A DNA stretch of 64,000 nt from Comamonadaceae bacterium 2PF (GCA_005502875.1 SCMV01000010.1:28874-92873); one strand, 5' to 3'. Shown: positions 18,977 to 27,726, counted from the first letter of the stretch. A program made the numbers and translations. Notes: generated by a model from the letters alone, not told the origin.

Positions 18977-20302
18977 TCAATGCCCGTCGTCGCGCAGGCG
19001 CTTGTGCAACTGCCGGGTGCCCCACCAGATGGCCGCCAGCACGAAGGGCACGGTGGCGCCGGCCACCAGCTCGGGCTGGATCGGCAGGCCGGCCTGCTTG
19101 CCCGCCTTGCCTGCATACAGGATCAGGCTGACCACGTAGTAGCTGATGGCCGCGATCGACAGGCCTTCCACGGTGCTTTGCAGGCGCAGTTGCAGCTCTT
19201 GTCCGCGCGTGAGCTTTTCCAGCAGCATCTGGTTCTGTGACTCGGTGGCGATGTCCACGCGCGTGCGCAACAGGGCGCTGGCGCGCTCGATGCGTTGCGA
19301 CAGCGAGCTCAGGCGCTGGGCCGCAGCGTGCACCGTGGCCATGGCGGGCGAAACCCGTTTGAGCACGAACTCGCCCACCGATTGCGTGCCCGGGATGGGC
19401 GTTTCGCGCAGCTGCTCGATCCGCTGCTGCACCAGTTGGTGATAAGCCTGGGTCGCGGTGAATCGGTAGAGGTGGGTGGCCGTGGCCCGCTCCACGCGTG
19501 CCGCCAGCGCGATGAGCTGGTCGAGCAGCTCCTGGTCCGAGGTGTCCTTGTTTTCCATGCGCGCCGTGATGGCCGCCAGCGTGGTCTCGGCCTCGCCCAG
19601 CATGGGCAACAGGTCCTTGGCCACGGGCAGGCCGCGCAGGGCCATGAGGCGGTAGGTCTCGAGCTCCAGCAGTCGCTGCGAGATGCGGCCCACGCGCAGC
19701 TCGGAGGTCTGGGGCGAGGCCACCACCAGCAGGCGTTCAAAACCCGATTCGCGCAAACGGAAGTCGGTCATGGCGCAGGCGCGCTTGATGCCCAGCAGCG
19801 ACGCCAGGGTGTCCTGGCCTTCGAACCAGTGACGACCCAGCGCTCGCATGGCCACCGGGTCTTCGGCTTCGCCGTGCACCATCGCCATCATGATGGCCGC
19901 CACCGTGCGCCCCGGGATGCTGGCCAGCCAGGCCGGGTCGACCACCAGCTGTTGCATCAGCTCCGCTTCGGAGGCGTCGCGCAGGGCGTTCTCGGGCAAC
20001 GTTTGCACGATGGAGTAGCGCGTGAACTCGGTGTGGCGCTCCCATTTCAAGGTGTGTGAGGCAAAGCGCAGGCGCACGAAATGGCCGCTGAGCGCGGCCA
20101 TCGGCAAGTCGGCTTGTTCTGGCAGGCGGCGCAGGTGGTTCCATTCGTCCTCGCGGCTGATGCCTTCGTTGAGCACGGCCACGTAAACCACCAGCGCGGG
20201 CAGGCGGATGCGCGCAGGTGGGCGCGCGTGGAGCTCGTTGTGCAGCAGCTCGCGCTGGGCGTCGTCGCGGGGCAGGGCGCGCGGGGGCAGGTCAGCGGTC
20301 AT
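18977..20302 (-). CDS. DUF3422 family membrane-anchored protein
   Basis: Conserved protein of unknown function, 441 residues. The N-terminal part begins with the family pattern LHNELHARPP near residue 20 and is predicted cytoplasmic. A long helical, probably coiled-coil middle follows (about 230-370). Two hydrophobic segments near the C-terminus (SIAAISYYVVSLILYAG and TVPFVLAAIWWG) anchor it in the inner membrane. It lies 18 bases downstream of the CsoR/FrmR-type repressor on the same strand, so it is probably controlled by that repressor. Function is unknown. Confidence 0.82.
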   Translation of the reverse strand: MTADLPPRALPRDDAQRELLHNELHARPPARIRLPALVVYVAVLNEGISREDEWNHLRRLPEQADLPMAALSGHFVRLRFASHTLKWERHTEFTRYSIVQTLPENALRDASEAELMQQLVVDPAWLASIPGRTVAAIMMAMVHGEAEDPVAMRALGRHWFEGQDTLASLLGIKRACAMTDFRLRESGFERLLVVASPQTSELRVGRISQRLLELETYRLMALRGLPVAKDLLPMLGEAETTLAAITARMENKDTSDQELLDQLIALAARVERATATHLYRFTATQAYHQLVQQRIEQLRETPIPGTQSVGEFVLKRVSPAMATVHAAAQRLSSLSQRIERASALLRTRVDIATESQNQMLLEKLTRGQELQLRLQSTVEGLSIAAISYYVVSLILYAGKAGKQAGLPIQPELVAGATVPFVLAAIWWGTRQLHKRLRDDGH

Positions 20303-20320
20303 CCGGGGTCCTGGGTGGGG

Positions 20321-20611
20321 TCAGCGCAGCTTGCCCATCAGGCCTTCCATGTTTTCCAGGAAGGCGGTGATGCGCGCGTCGGCGTCGGGGGTGTCTGCGA
20401 GCTGCACTTGCAGGTGTTGTTCCATCTGGCAGCGCACCATGCGCAGGTAGGTGCTGTCCAGGGCCTTGCGCACGGCGGCCATCTGCATGGCGATGGCTTG
20501 GCAGTCCTCGCCTTCTTCGACCATGCGCTGGATGCCGCGCAACTGGCCTTCGGCCCGTTTGAGGCGGTTGAGGATGTCGGTGCGGTGGCGGTCGTTGTCC
20601 AGGGTGTCCAT
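20321..20611 (-). CDS. CsoR/FrmR/RcnR-type metal- or aldehyde-sensing repressor
   Basis: All-helical DUF156 transcription repressor, 96 residues. The family core is clear (ILNRLKRAEGQLRGIQRMVEEG, then the AAVRKAL helix). Ligand positions differ from characterised members: Cys37 aligns with CsoR Cys36, but the position of CsoR His61 is Gln62 and that of Cys65 is His66, with an extra Cys61. The inducer therefore cannot be assigned; copper, nickel/cobalt, formaldehyde and persulfide are all options. No ribosome site is obvious before the ATG. A promoter with an operator-like element lies 60-90 bases upstream, suggesting autoregulation, and DUF3422 is the next gene. Confidence 0.85.
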   Translation of the reverse strand: MDTLDNDRHRTDILNRLKRAEGQLRGIQRMVEEGEDCQAIAMQMAAVRKALDSTYLRMVRCQMEQHLQVQLADTPDADARITAFLENMEGLMGKLR

Positions 20612-20673
20612 GTTGGCGCGGGGGTGGCGGACGGTCGGGGAGGGGCTGACTGCCCTGGGGAGGCAGACCGCGC

Positions 20674-20702
20674 AGTCTAGGGATACCGGGCGGGGTAAGC
20701 AA
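20674..20702 (-). promoter_or_regulatory. Promoter and CsoR-type operator of the repressor gene
   Basis: On the minus strand a -35 hexamer TTGCTT and a -10 hexamer TAGACT are separated by exactly 17 bases. The plus-strand element GATACC-GGGCG-GGGTA (20682-20697) fills the spacer. A/T-flanked G/C tracts of this TACC...GGTA form are typical operators of CsoR/RcnR repressors, so binding would block the polymerase. The same GATACC-N5-GGGTA spacing recurs before ccoG. Promoter and operator are inferred from sequence only. Confidence 0.6.
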
Positions 20703-20749
20703 GCATCGTTCCCCCGTGGGTGCCTTGGGTCACACGCGGTGAGGCGCTG

Positions 20750-20767
20750 GCTTGACGGGCGTCAAGC
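20750..20767. repeat. Short perfect inverted repeat after the DUF3592 gene
   Basis: GCTTGACG-GG-CGTCAAGC has 8-bp perfect arms with a 2-base centre, lying 3 bases beyond the DUF3592 stop. No T-run follows on either strand, so it is not a canonical terminator. It may be a factor-dependent terminator hairpin or an operator. Confidence 0.5.
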
Positions 20768-20770
20768 AGC

Positions 20771-21151
20771 TCAGCCGGGGATGAGGACGCTGCTCTGGGG
20801 GCGGGCCGGATCGTAGAAGACCTTGACATGGGCGCCCACGCGAAAGGGCGCCAGTTCTTGCTGAACTTCCTCTTTGGTCATGTATCGCCGACCGAACGCT
20901 TGCAGCCGATCACCCGTGTAGGACACGCCGTTGACCATGTAGGCGTAACGCACCTCGGCGACCCAGTCGTGCTTGGCGCTCTCGGGCTCGGCCGGGTTGT
21001 CGTGCACGGCGCGGGGTTGGGCGGTCAGCATGACGCCCTCGACACTCGGCCACTGCGGGCTGTTGCGCTTGACTTCCCAGGCACGCCAGGCAAAGAGGGC
21101 GGCGATCAGGACGATGGCCAGCAGCAGGATTTTTCCGAAGTCGTCGCTCAT
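20771..21151 (-). CDS. DUF3592 family small membrane protein
   Basis: Conserved protein of 126 residues with one N-terminal membrane segment (ILLLAIVLIAALFAWRAW, about 7-24) and a soluble beta-rich domain containing the family pattern WPSVEGVMLTAQ and the C-terminal VKVFYDPARPQSSVL. The W-P-x-(T/V)-x-G and Y(D/N)P(x)nP patterns place it in DUF3592. Function is unknown. It is on the same strand as the downstream CsoR-type repressor but separated by 159 bases holding that gene's own promoter, so it is probably a separate unit. Confidence 0.75.
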   Translation of the reverse strand: MSDDFGKILLLAIVLIAALFAWRAWEVKRNSPQWPSVEGVMLTAQPRAVHDNPAEPESAKHDWVAEVRYAYMVNGVSYTGDRLQAFGRRYMTKEEVQQELAPFRVGAHVKVFYDPARPQSSVLIPG

Positions 21152-21315
21152 CGCAGGAGGCCCTCCGTGGGGCAGGCTCGTGTCAGGGTGGGGGTGATTG
21201 TGCCGCCTTGCTCGCAGGTGAGGGATGATGTCGGCCTGGCTGCCTTCTGATGCCGGGCACCTGCCTGGCAGGCTTGTGCCGATTGTCTTTTCGATCGTTT
21301 TTTCCTCGCGCCACC

Positions 21316-21945
21316 ATGTCCGACGCCCCCGCCTCTCGCCCTGATCAACCCTCCGGGCACAGCCCGTTTTATGCCCACATCGCCCGCCTGCGCCACATCA
21401 AGCGCTGGGGCCTGATGCGCAACGCCGTCGAAGAGGACGTGGCCCAGCACAGCTGGGAGGTGGCGGTGCTGGCCCACGCGCTGGCCGTCATCAGCCGAGA
21501 TGTGTTCCAGCAGCCTGTCGACCCGAACGCGGTGGCGGCCCGGGCGCTCTTTCACGACGCGACCGAGGCCATCACCGGCGACCTGCCGACCCCGGTCAAG
21601 TACTCGCCGGCCATGCGCCACGCCACCGCCAACCTGGAAGGCGAGGTCTGCCGGGAGATGGTGGCGCTGCTGCCGCCCGCGCTGCAGCCGGCCATCGGCG
21701 AGATGATGGACCACGAGCAGTGGCCCACCCATGAGGCCGCACTGGTCAAGACGGCCGACCGCCTGGCCGCCTGGTTCAAGTGCCGGGCGGAGTTGCGCTA
21801 CGGCAACCCGGAGTACACGCAGGCCGCGCAACAAATCGAGGGCAAGCTGAACCAGCACATGACGCCCGAGTTGCGTTACTTCCTCGACACCTTCGGCGCG
21901 GCCTTCGACCTCACGCTCGACTCGTTGATGCAGCAAGGCGGCTGA
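21316..21945 (+). CDS. yfbR: 5'-deoxynucleotidase YfbR (HD domain)
   Basis: HD-superfamily metal-dependent phosphohydrolase of 209 residues removing phosphate from deoxyribonucleoside 5'-monophosphates, a role in nucleotide salvage. Metal and substrate residues match YfbR: R30-W31, H45 (QHSWEVA), H80-D81 (FHDATEAITGDLPTPVKY) and D148 (KTADRL). The ATG chosen begins MSDAPASRP; the upstream extension is not conserved. It converges on putA, with 3 bases between the two stops. Confidence 0.88.
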   Translation: MSDAPASRPDQPSGHSPFYAHIARLRHIKRWGLMRNAVEEDVAQHSWEVAVLAHALAVISRDVFQQPVDPNAVAARALFHDATEAITGDLPTPVKYSPAMRHATANLEGEVCREMVALLPPALQPAIGEMMDHEQWPTHEAALVKTADRLAAWFKCRAELRYGNPEYTQAAQQIEGKLNQHMTPELRYFLDTFGAAFDLTLDSLMQQGG

Positions 21946-21948
21946 AGC

Positions 21949-24900
21949 TCACCCCGCCAACAACCCGACGTTGCCGCCTGCTGCGGTGGTGTTGATGGTC
22001 ACCGTCTGCTCGACACAAAAGCGCGGCAGGTAGTGCGGCCCGCCCGCCTTGGGGCCCGTGCCGCTCAGGCCTTGCCCACCGAATGGCTGCAGGCCCACCA
22101 CCGCGCCCACCATGTTGCGGTTGACGTAGACGTTGCCCACGCGGGCCGCGCCCGCCAGCGCCTGAGCGCGGCTGTCGATGCGGGTCTGGATGCCCAGCGT
22201 CAGGCCATAGCCCAGTTGGTTGATGTGCTCGATCACGGCCTGCGGGTCTCCCCGCCAGCGCCAGACCTGCAGCACCGGGCCGAAGATCTCCTGCCCCACG
22301 CGCGCCGGCGAATCGACCTCGAAGGCCTGGGGCGGGAGCAGTGGCGTCAGCGCGGCCCTGCCAGGCGAGAGGTCGCCATGGATGCCTCCCTCCGATCCAT
22401 CGAGCGTGACATCCCACAGCGGGCGGGCTTCATGGTGCAGTCGCTCGACCTGGGCTAGCACGTTGGCGTGGGCCTGGGCGTCGATCAACGGCCCCACGTC
22501 CGTGTCGATGCGCGCCGGGTCGCCCACCCTCAGCTCGCGCACGGCCCCCGAGATCATCTGCAGCACGGGCTCGGCGACGTCCTCGTGCACGCACAGCAGG
22601 CGCAACGCAGAGCAGCGCTGGCCGGCCGAGCGGAAGGCGCTTTGCAGCACCGCGTCGCACACCTGCTCCGGCAAGGCGCTGGGGTCGACCAGCATGGCGT
22701 TGAGCCCGCCCGTCTCGGCGATCAGCGGCACGATGGGGCCGTCTGACGCGGCCAGGGCTCGCTGGATGAGCTTGGCCACTTGCGTCGAGCCCGTGAAAGC
22801 CACACCCGCGATGCCCGCCTGGGCCACCAGGGCCGCGCCCACCGTTTCGCCTGGGCCGTGCAGGCCTTGCAGCACTTCGGCGGGCACGCCAGCCTCGTGC
22901 ATCAGCTCGATCGCGGCCATGGCCACCGCAGGGGTCTGCTCGGCGGGCTTGGCCAGCACGCAGTTGCCCGCCGCCAGCGCCGCCGACACCTGCCCGATGA
23001 AGATGGCCAGCGGGAAGTTCCAGGGGCTGATGCAGACCCAGGTGCCGCGCCCTCGCAGCGTGAGCACATTGGATTCGCCCGTGACGCCTGGGTAGGGCGC
23101 GGGCATGGTTTGTGGCGCCATCACGCGCTCGGCCTCGACCGCGTAGAAGCGCAGGAAGTCGATGGCCTCGCGCACCTCGGCGATGGCGTCTGGCCAGGTC
23201 TTGCGGCCCTCTTGCACGAGCAGGGCGCAGAAGCTGGGCAGTCGCGCTTGCAGGGCTTGTGCGGCGCTTCGCAGGATGCGGGTGCGCTCGCCAACGGGGC
23301 GGTCGCGCCACGCCGGGAAGGCGGCTTGGGCGCGCTCGAATGCGGCGGGCACGCCTTGCGGTGACGCCTCGACCACATGAGGCACCGGCGTCGAGTGCAG
23401 CGTGGACAGCAAGGCTTCCCGCTCTGACCGCACGTGCAGCGCCGGCCCCGTGCTGTTGAGTCGGGCCGGGCCAAAGATGTCGGCCGGCAAAGGCTGACCC
23501 GGTTGTGGCGAGAGGTGCAGGGGCGAGCGCAGCAGCTCGTCGAACCCGAAGGTCGGGTCGGCCAGCTGGTGCACGAAGGAGCTGTTGGCGCCGTTTTCCA
23601 GCAGGCGGCGCACCAGGTAGGCCAGCAGGTCGCGGTGCGGGCCCACCGGCGCGTAGACGCGACAACTCAGCAGCGGCTCGCGCAGCACCTCGCGGTACAG
23701 GCCCTCGCCCATGCCGTGCAGGCGCTGCAGCTCGAATCGAGCATCGCGCTGACGCGCCATCTGCAGCAAAGCGGCCACCGTGCCGGCGTTGTGCGTGGCG
23801 AACTGCGGGTAGAGGGCATCGGGCGCATCGAGCATGGCGCGTGCGCAAGCCAGGTAGGCGATGTCGGTGTGGTGCTTGTGCGTGAAGACGGGGTAGTGGG
23901 GCAGGCCCTCTTCCTGCGCGCGCTTGACCTCGGCGTCCCAGTAAGCACCTTTGACGAGCCGACACATCAGGCGGATGCGGTGCCGGCGCGCCAGCGCGAT
24001 CACGTGTTCAACCAGCTCCAGCGAGCGGGTCTGATAGGCCTGCAAGGCCAGGCCGAAGCCCTGCCAGCTTGGGGCTTCGGCGGCGATGCGCGCCATCAGC
24101 GCATCGGCCACGTCGAGCGACAGCTCCAGCCGGTCCACCTCTTCGGCATCCAGCGTGAGGTTGATGTTGGCGGCTGCTGCGCGCTGACAAAGCGCCCACA
24201 CGCGGGGCACGAGTTCGGCCATCACGCGCTCGCGCTGGGCGTCTTCGTAGCGCGGGTGCAGGGCGCTGAGCTTGATCGACAGGCCATCGGCCAGCATGGG
24301 CGTGTGGGCTTCGCGCTGTGCCTGGGCAATGCTGTCGAGCGCACCTTCGTAGGCTCGCAGGTAGCGCAGGGCATCGGCTTCGGTGCGCGCGCCTTCGCCC
24401 AGCATGTCGAAGCTGAAGCGCACGCCGGGGTGCTGGCGGTGCACCTGAGCGGCTTCGCGAAGTGCCTGCTCGATGGTCTGGCCGAGCACAAACTGTTGGC
24501 CCAGCAACTGCACGGCGCGCACGGCTGCGGCCACCACTGCCTTGGCGCCCAGTCGAGCGGCGACGCCATCACCACCTTGGCCGCTTTTGCCCGCCCCTGA
24601 GCTGGGGTGATGTGCCGCCGGCAGGAAGTGCTTGGACCAGGCCACCGCCGTGCTGGAGAGGCGAGCGATCGCTGAATCACCGTGTGCGCTGAAGTCGGCG
24701 CGGCCCAGTTGGTCGGCGGTCAGCGCGATGGCCGTGTCGGCATCGGGCACGCGCAGCAGGGCCTCGGCCAGGCGCATCAGTGCCAGGCCTTCCTGGCTGG
24801 AAATCGGGAACTCCTTGAGCAGCGATTCAAGCGCCCAGAAGGGCGGAGGGTGGTCGCGCACGGCCTGCACCCACGGGCGCGCCTGGCGCATGGCTTCGTC

Positions 24901-24981
24901 CCAGTTCAGCGCCCCCTCCAGCGTTTGCAAACGGTGCCGCACGACATCGGCTTCGGGGCGACACGGGTGGGGCAGGCGCAT
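21949..24981 (-). CDS. putA: Bifunctional proline dehydrogenase / pyrroline-5-carboxylate dehydrogenase PutA
   Basis: Oxidises proline to glutamate in two steps: an FAD-dependent PRODH domain, then an NAD-dependent aldehyde dehydrogenase domain with substrate channelling. The 1010-residue protein is the minimal bifunctional form; it lacks the N-terminal ribbon-helix-helix of trifunctional PutA, so it should not regulate its own gene. PRODH landmarks include RLVKGAYWDAEVKRAQ. The P5C dehydrogenase has catalytic Cys790 in FRSAGQRCSALR and ends in GGQGLSGTGPKAGG. A strong AAGGAG ribosome site fixes the ATG. It lies 71 bases after arginase on the same strand, completing arginine to ornithine to proline to glutamate. 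Confidence 0.94.
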   Translation of the reverse strand: MRLPHPCRPEADVVRHRLQTLEGALNWDEAMRQARPWVQAVRDHPPPFWALESLLKEFPISSQEGLALMRLAEALLRVPDADTAIALTADQLGRADFSAHGDSAIARLSSTAVAWSKHFLPAAHHPSSGAGKSGQGGDGVAARLGAKAVVAAAVRAVQLLGQQFVLGQTIEQALREAAQVHRQHPGVRFSFDMLGEGARTEADALRYLRAYEGALDSIAQAQREAHTPMLADGLSIKLSALHPRYEDAQRERVMAELVPRVWALCQRAAAANINLTLDAEEVDRLELSLDVADALMARIAAEAPSWQGFGLALQAYQTRSLELVEHVIALARRHRIRLMCRLVKGAYWDAEVKRAQEEGLPHYPVFTHKHHTDIAYLACARAMLDAPDALYPQFATHNAGTVAALLQMARQRDARFELQRLHGMGEGLYREVLREPLLSCRVYAPVGPHRDLLAYLVRRLLENGANSSFVHQLADPTFGFDELLRSPLHLSPQPGQPLPADIFGPARLNSTGPALHVRSEREALLSTLHSTPVPHVVEASPQGVPAAFERAQAAFPAWRDRPVGERTRILRSAAQALQARLPSFCALLVQEGRKTWPDAIAEVREAIDFLRFYAVEAERVMAPQTMPAPYPGVTGESNVLTLRGRGTWVCISPWNFPLAIFIGQVSAALAAGNCVLAKPAEQTPAVAMAAIELMHEAGVPAEVLQGLHGPGETVGAALVAQAGIAGVAFTGSTQVAKLIQRALAASDGPIVPLIAETGGLNAMLVDPSALPEQVCDAVLQSAFRSAGQRCSALRLLCVHEDVAEPVLQMISGAVRELRVGDPARIDTDVGPLIDAQAHANVLAQVERLHHEARPLWDVTLDGSEGGIHGDLSPGRAALTPLLPPQAFEVDSPARVGQEIFGPVLQVWRWRGDPQAVIEHINQLGYGLTLGIQTRIDSRAQALAGAARVGNVYVNRNMVGAVVGLQPFGGQGLSGTGPKAGGPHYLPRFCVEQTVTINTTAAGGNVGLLAG

Positions 24982-25052
24982 GGCGGGCTCCTTGGGTGGC
25001 GTGGGACTGGGGCGCGGCTTCGGTTGCGTTGGTGAGGGCTGCTGCGTTGACC

Positions 25053-25997
25053 TCAACGCGTCGGTGCGCGCATCAGCGTGGTTTTACCGAACAGGCTTTC
25101 GATCAGGTCCACGGCGAGCTCGGCCGTCTGGTTGCGCACGTCCAGCGCGGGGTTGAGCTCGACCACGTCCAGCGAGCCCAGCAGGCCGGTGTCGGCGATC
25201 ATCTCCATGCACAACTGGGCCTCGCGGTAGGTGGGGCCGCCGCGCACGGGCGTGCCCACGCCGGGCGCGATGTCGGGGTCGAGGCAATCGACGTCCAGGC
25301 TCACGTGCAGGTGGGTGTTCTCGTCCAGTCCGAGCAGGGCCTGTTCCATGGTCTGGCGCATGCCGTGCTCGTCGATGTGGCGCATGTCGAAGACCTCGAT
25401 GCCCAGCGCGTGCACCAGGCGCTTTTCGCCTTCATCCACGCTGCGGATGCCGATCTGGCGCAGCTCGCTGGCCTCGAGCGCCGGCACGTGCCCACCCAGG
25501 CCGGTCAGCGCTGTCGGGCCATGGCCGCACAGGCAGGCCACGGGCATGCCATGCAGGTTGCCGGTGGGCGTGAGTGCTGCCGTGTTGAAGTCCGCGTGCG
25601 CGTCGAGCCAGAGCACGCGCAGGCGTTTGCCCATCGCGCGGCAGTGGCGGGCCACGGCGCTGATCGAGCCGATGGCCAGGCAGTGATCGCCACCCAGCAG
25701 GATGGGCAGCCGCCCGCTGGCCAGCTCGCCATGCACCACCTCGTGCACCTGCTCGTTCCAGGCGGTGACTTCCGGCAGGTGTCGCCAGCCATCGATGGCG
25801 GGTTGGCAAGGGTTGTCTGGGCCATGCAGGTCGCCCAGGTCCTGCACCTGCAGGCCGCAGCGCTGCAACGCTTCAGCCAGGCCAGCCACGCGCAAGGCAC
25901 CTGGGCCCATGCGGGCGCCGATGCAGCTGGCGCCGACGTCGGTGGGGGCACCGATCAGGCTGACGTGTCGATGGCGCGTTGGCGTGTGAGGGCTCAT
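25053..25997 (-). CDS. rocF: Arginase
   Basis: Mn2+-dependent hydrolase converting arginine to ornithine and urea. The 314-residue protein has every metal-binding motif of the ureohydrolase family: GGDHC (102-106), DAHAD (132-136) and SLDVDCLDP (233-241). The N-terminal ISLIGAP-like start (VSLIGAPTDVGAS) and the GARMGPGALR segment favour arginase over agmatinase. Its ATG overlaps the ornithine cyclodeaminase stop by 4 bases, so the two are translationally coupled. putA follows downstream. Confidence 0.93.
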   Translation of the reverse strand: MSPHTPTRHRHVSLIGAPTDVGASCIGARMGPGALRVAGLAEALQRCGLQVQDLGDLHGPDNPCQPAIDGWRHLPEVTAWNEQVHEVVHGELASGRLPILLGGDHCLAIGSISAVARHCRAMGKRLRVLWLDAHADFNTAALTPTGNLHGMPVACLCGHGPTALTGLGGHVPALEASELRQIGIRSVDEGEKRLVHALGIEVFDMRHIDEHGMRQTMEQALLGLDENTHLHVSLDVDCLDPDIAPGVGTPVRGGPTYREAQLCMEMIADTGLLGSLDVVELNPALDVRNQTAELAVDLIESLFGKTTLMRAPTR

Positions 25998-27088
25998 GCG
26001 GCTTGCCGTGGCTGGGGTTGCCCGGCAGGTGTCGATGCGGTCGACAGCAGGCCGAGCAGGTCCTTGGGGTTGGCGGGCGCGGGCACCAGCGACAGCGTCT
26101 GCAGGATGCCCAGTGCGTCGGCGCAGTCTCGCATGAACCGCAGCGCGGTGAAATCTTCCAGGGCGAAGCCGACGGAATCGAAGACGGTGATGTCGCCGTC
26201 GTGCACGCGGCCTGCGGCCTGGCCGCTGAGCACGCGCCACAGCTCGGTCACGGGGAAGTCGGCCGGCATCTGCTGGATGTCGCCCTCGACGCGCGTTTGC
26301 GGTTCGTACTCGACGAAGACGCGTGCGGCCCGCAGCACCTCGGCGGCCAGCTCGGTCTTGCCTGGGCAGTCGCCGCCCACGGCGTTGAGGTGCATGCCGG
26401 GGCGCAGCATGTCGGCGGTGACGATGGTGGCGCAGGCCTTGTCGGCCGTCAGCGTGGTGACGATGTCGGCGCCTTGCACGGCTTCGGCGGTGCTGGCGCA
26501 GGGTGTGACTTTCAGCGTGCCGTGGGTGTGTTCGGCGAGGTTGTGCGCCAGCTTGGCGGTGGCCGCCGGGTCGATGTCGAAGAGCCTCACTTCGCGGATG
26601 CCCAGCAGGTGGTGAAAGGCCAGGCACTGGAAGTCGCTTTGTGCACCGTTGCCGATCACGGCCATCACTCGGCTGCCTGCGCGGGCGAGGGCGCGCGCGG
26701 CGAGCACCGAGGTGGCCGCAGTGCGCAGGGCCGTGGTCAGCGTGAGCTCGGACAGCAGCAGGGGGGCGCCCGTGCTGACCTCGGCCAGCACCCCGAATGC
26801 CATCACCGTGGGCAGGTGGTGGCGGTGGTTGCCGGGGTGGCCGTTGACGTACTTGAAGCTGTAGTGCCGCCCGTCCGAGGTGGGCATGAGCTCGATCACG
26901 CCGTCGCGCGAATGGCTGGCCACGCGGGCGCAGGTGTCGAACTCGGGCCAGCGGCGAAAGTCGGTGTCCAGCGCAGCGACCAGGCCCCCCAGGCAGCGCC
27001 TCAGGCCCATGGTGCGCAGGATGCGCGCCACGTCGTCCACGCTCAGGTAGCGGGTGTGGGTGGTGGGGATGCCGGCAGGTTGTTTCAT
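25994..27088 (-). CDS. Ornithine cyclodeaminase
   Basis: Converts ornithine directly to proline and ammonia using bound NAD. The 364-residue protein belongs to the OCD/mu-crystallin family: substrate loop KYVNGHPGN (79-87), Rossmann motif VIGNGAQ (144-150) and the C-terminal DSVGFALEDF run near residue 315. The ATG chosen follows a GGAGG ribosome site at ideal spacing; an ATG 15 bases upstream lacks one. It is the first gene of the OCD-arginase-putA cluster and is divergent from an Lrp/AsnC regulator. The pairing with arginase supports ornithine as substrate. Confidence 0.92.
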   Translation of the reverse strand: MKQPAGIPTTHTRYLSVDDVARILRTMGLRRCLGGLVAALDTDFRRWPEFDTCARVASHSRDGVIELMPTSDGRHYSFKYVNGHPGNHRHHLPTVMAFGVLAEVSTGAPLLLSELTLTTALRTAATSVLAARALARAGSRVMAVIGNGAQSDFQCLAFHHLLGIREVRLFDIDPAATAKLAHNLAEHTHGTLKVTPCASTAEAVQGADIVTTLTADKACATIVTADMLRPGMHLNAVGGDCPGKTELAAEVLRAARVFVEYEPQTRVEGDIQQMPADFPVTELWRVLSGQAAGRVHDGDITVFDSVGFALEDFTALRFMRDCADALGILQTLSLVPAPANPKDLLGLLSTASTPAGQPQPRQAA

Positions 27089-27173
27089 GGCCGCCTCCGT
27101 CATGGCTGGGTTCAGTCTCCCACGGGGTGGCCACAATGAAAATCGACAGAACTGCACAAGATCCGTCAGAAAC

Positions 27174-27201
27174 TTGCCATTTCGGCAGCCATTTCTGGCA
27201 A
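27174..27201. promoter_or_regulatory. Candidate Lrp/AsnC operator
   Basis: The intergenic region between ornithine cyclodeaminase and lrp holds TTGCCA...TGGCAA arms that enclose a near-tandem direct repeat, GCCATTTCGGCA followed by GCCATTTCTGGCA. It lies about 12 bases upstream of the lrp start codon. Lrp-type regulators bind such degenerate palindromes near divergently transcribed targets. Function is inferred from position and symmetry. Confidence 0.5.
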
Positions 27202-27212
27202 ATTGTTCAACC

Positions 27213-27638
27213 ATGGACTCGGTCGATCAGCAACTCATCGCCCTGCTGCGGCAGGACGCCCGCCTGACGGTGGCCACGCTGGCGCAAAAGTTGGGCGTCT
27301 CGCGTGGCACCGTCACCAACCGGCTGCGCAAGCTGGAAGACGAGGGCGTGATCGTGGGCTACACGGTGCGCCTGCGCCCCGATGCGCAGCCCGAGCTCAT
27401 CAGGGCCTGGATGAGCATCGCGGTGGAGGGCAACCGGGCACGAGAGGTGATCGCCTCCTTGCTGGGCGAGCCCGGCGTGGCCAGCCTGCACGACACCAAT
27501 GGGCGATGGGACCTGCTGGCCGAGTTGCAGGTGGCGCACCTGGGCGAGTTGTCGCAGGTGCTCGAGCGCATCCGCCTGATCAAGGGCATCAGCCACACCG
27601 AAACCAGCTTGCACTTGCAGACCCACCGCGTTGCTTGA
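27213..27638 (+). CDS. Lrp/AsnC family transcriptional regulator
   Basis: Feast/famine regulator of 141 residues: an N-terminal helix-turn-helix (about 20-48, VATLAQKLGVSRGTVTNRLR) followed by a RAM/AsnC effector domain. The last residues (GISHTETSLHLQTHRVA) are typical of the family. It is divergent from ornithine cyclodeaminase with 124 bases between starts, so it probably senses an amino acid such as arginine, ornithine or proline and controls the arginine catabolic cluster. The closest functional analogy is BkdR/PutR-type local regulators; the effector is not determined. Confidence 0.9.
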   Translation: MDSVDQQLIALLRQDARLTVATLAQKLGVSRGTVTNRLRKLEDEGVIVGYTVRLRPDAQPELIRAWMSIAVEGNRAREVIASLLGEPGVASLHDTNGRWDLLAELQVAHLGELSQVLERIRLIKGISHTETSLHLQTHRVA

Positions 27639-27689
27639 GGCGGTGGGTCGAGCGGGTCAGGGGTTGCAAAGGTGCCTCTGGCGGCGCAA

Positions 27690-27716
27690 GTGCCCGGCGC
27701 CAACGTGGCCGGGCAC
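27690..27716. terminator. Hairpin between convergent lrp and small secreted protein genes
   Basis: Perfect 9-bp arms GTGCCCGGC / GCCGGGCAC enclose a 9-base loop. Only a short A-run flanks one side and there is no strong T-run, so it is a probable but not canonical bidirectional terminator. Confidence 0.5.
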
Positions 27717-27726
27717 AAAACCCGGC

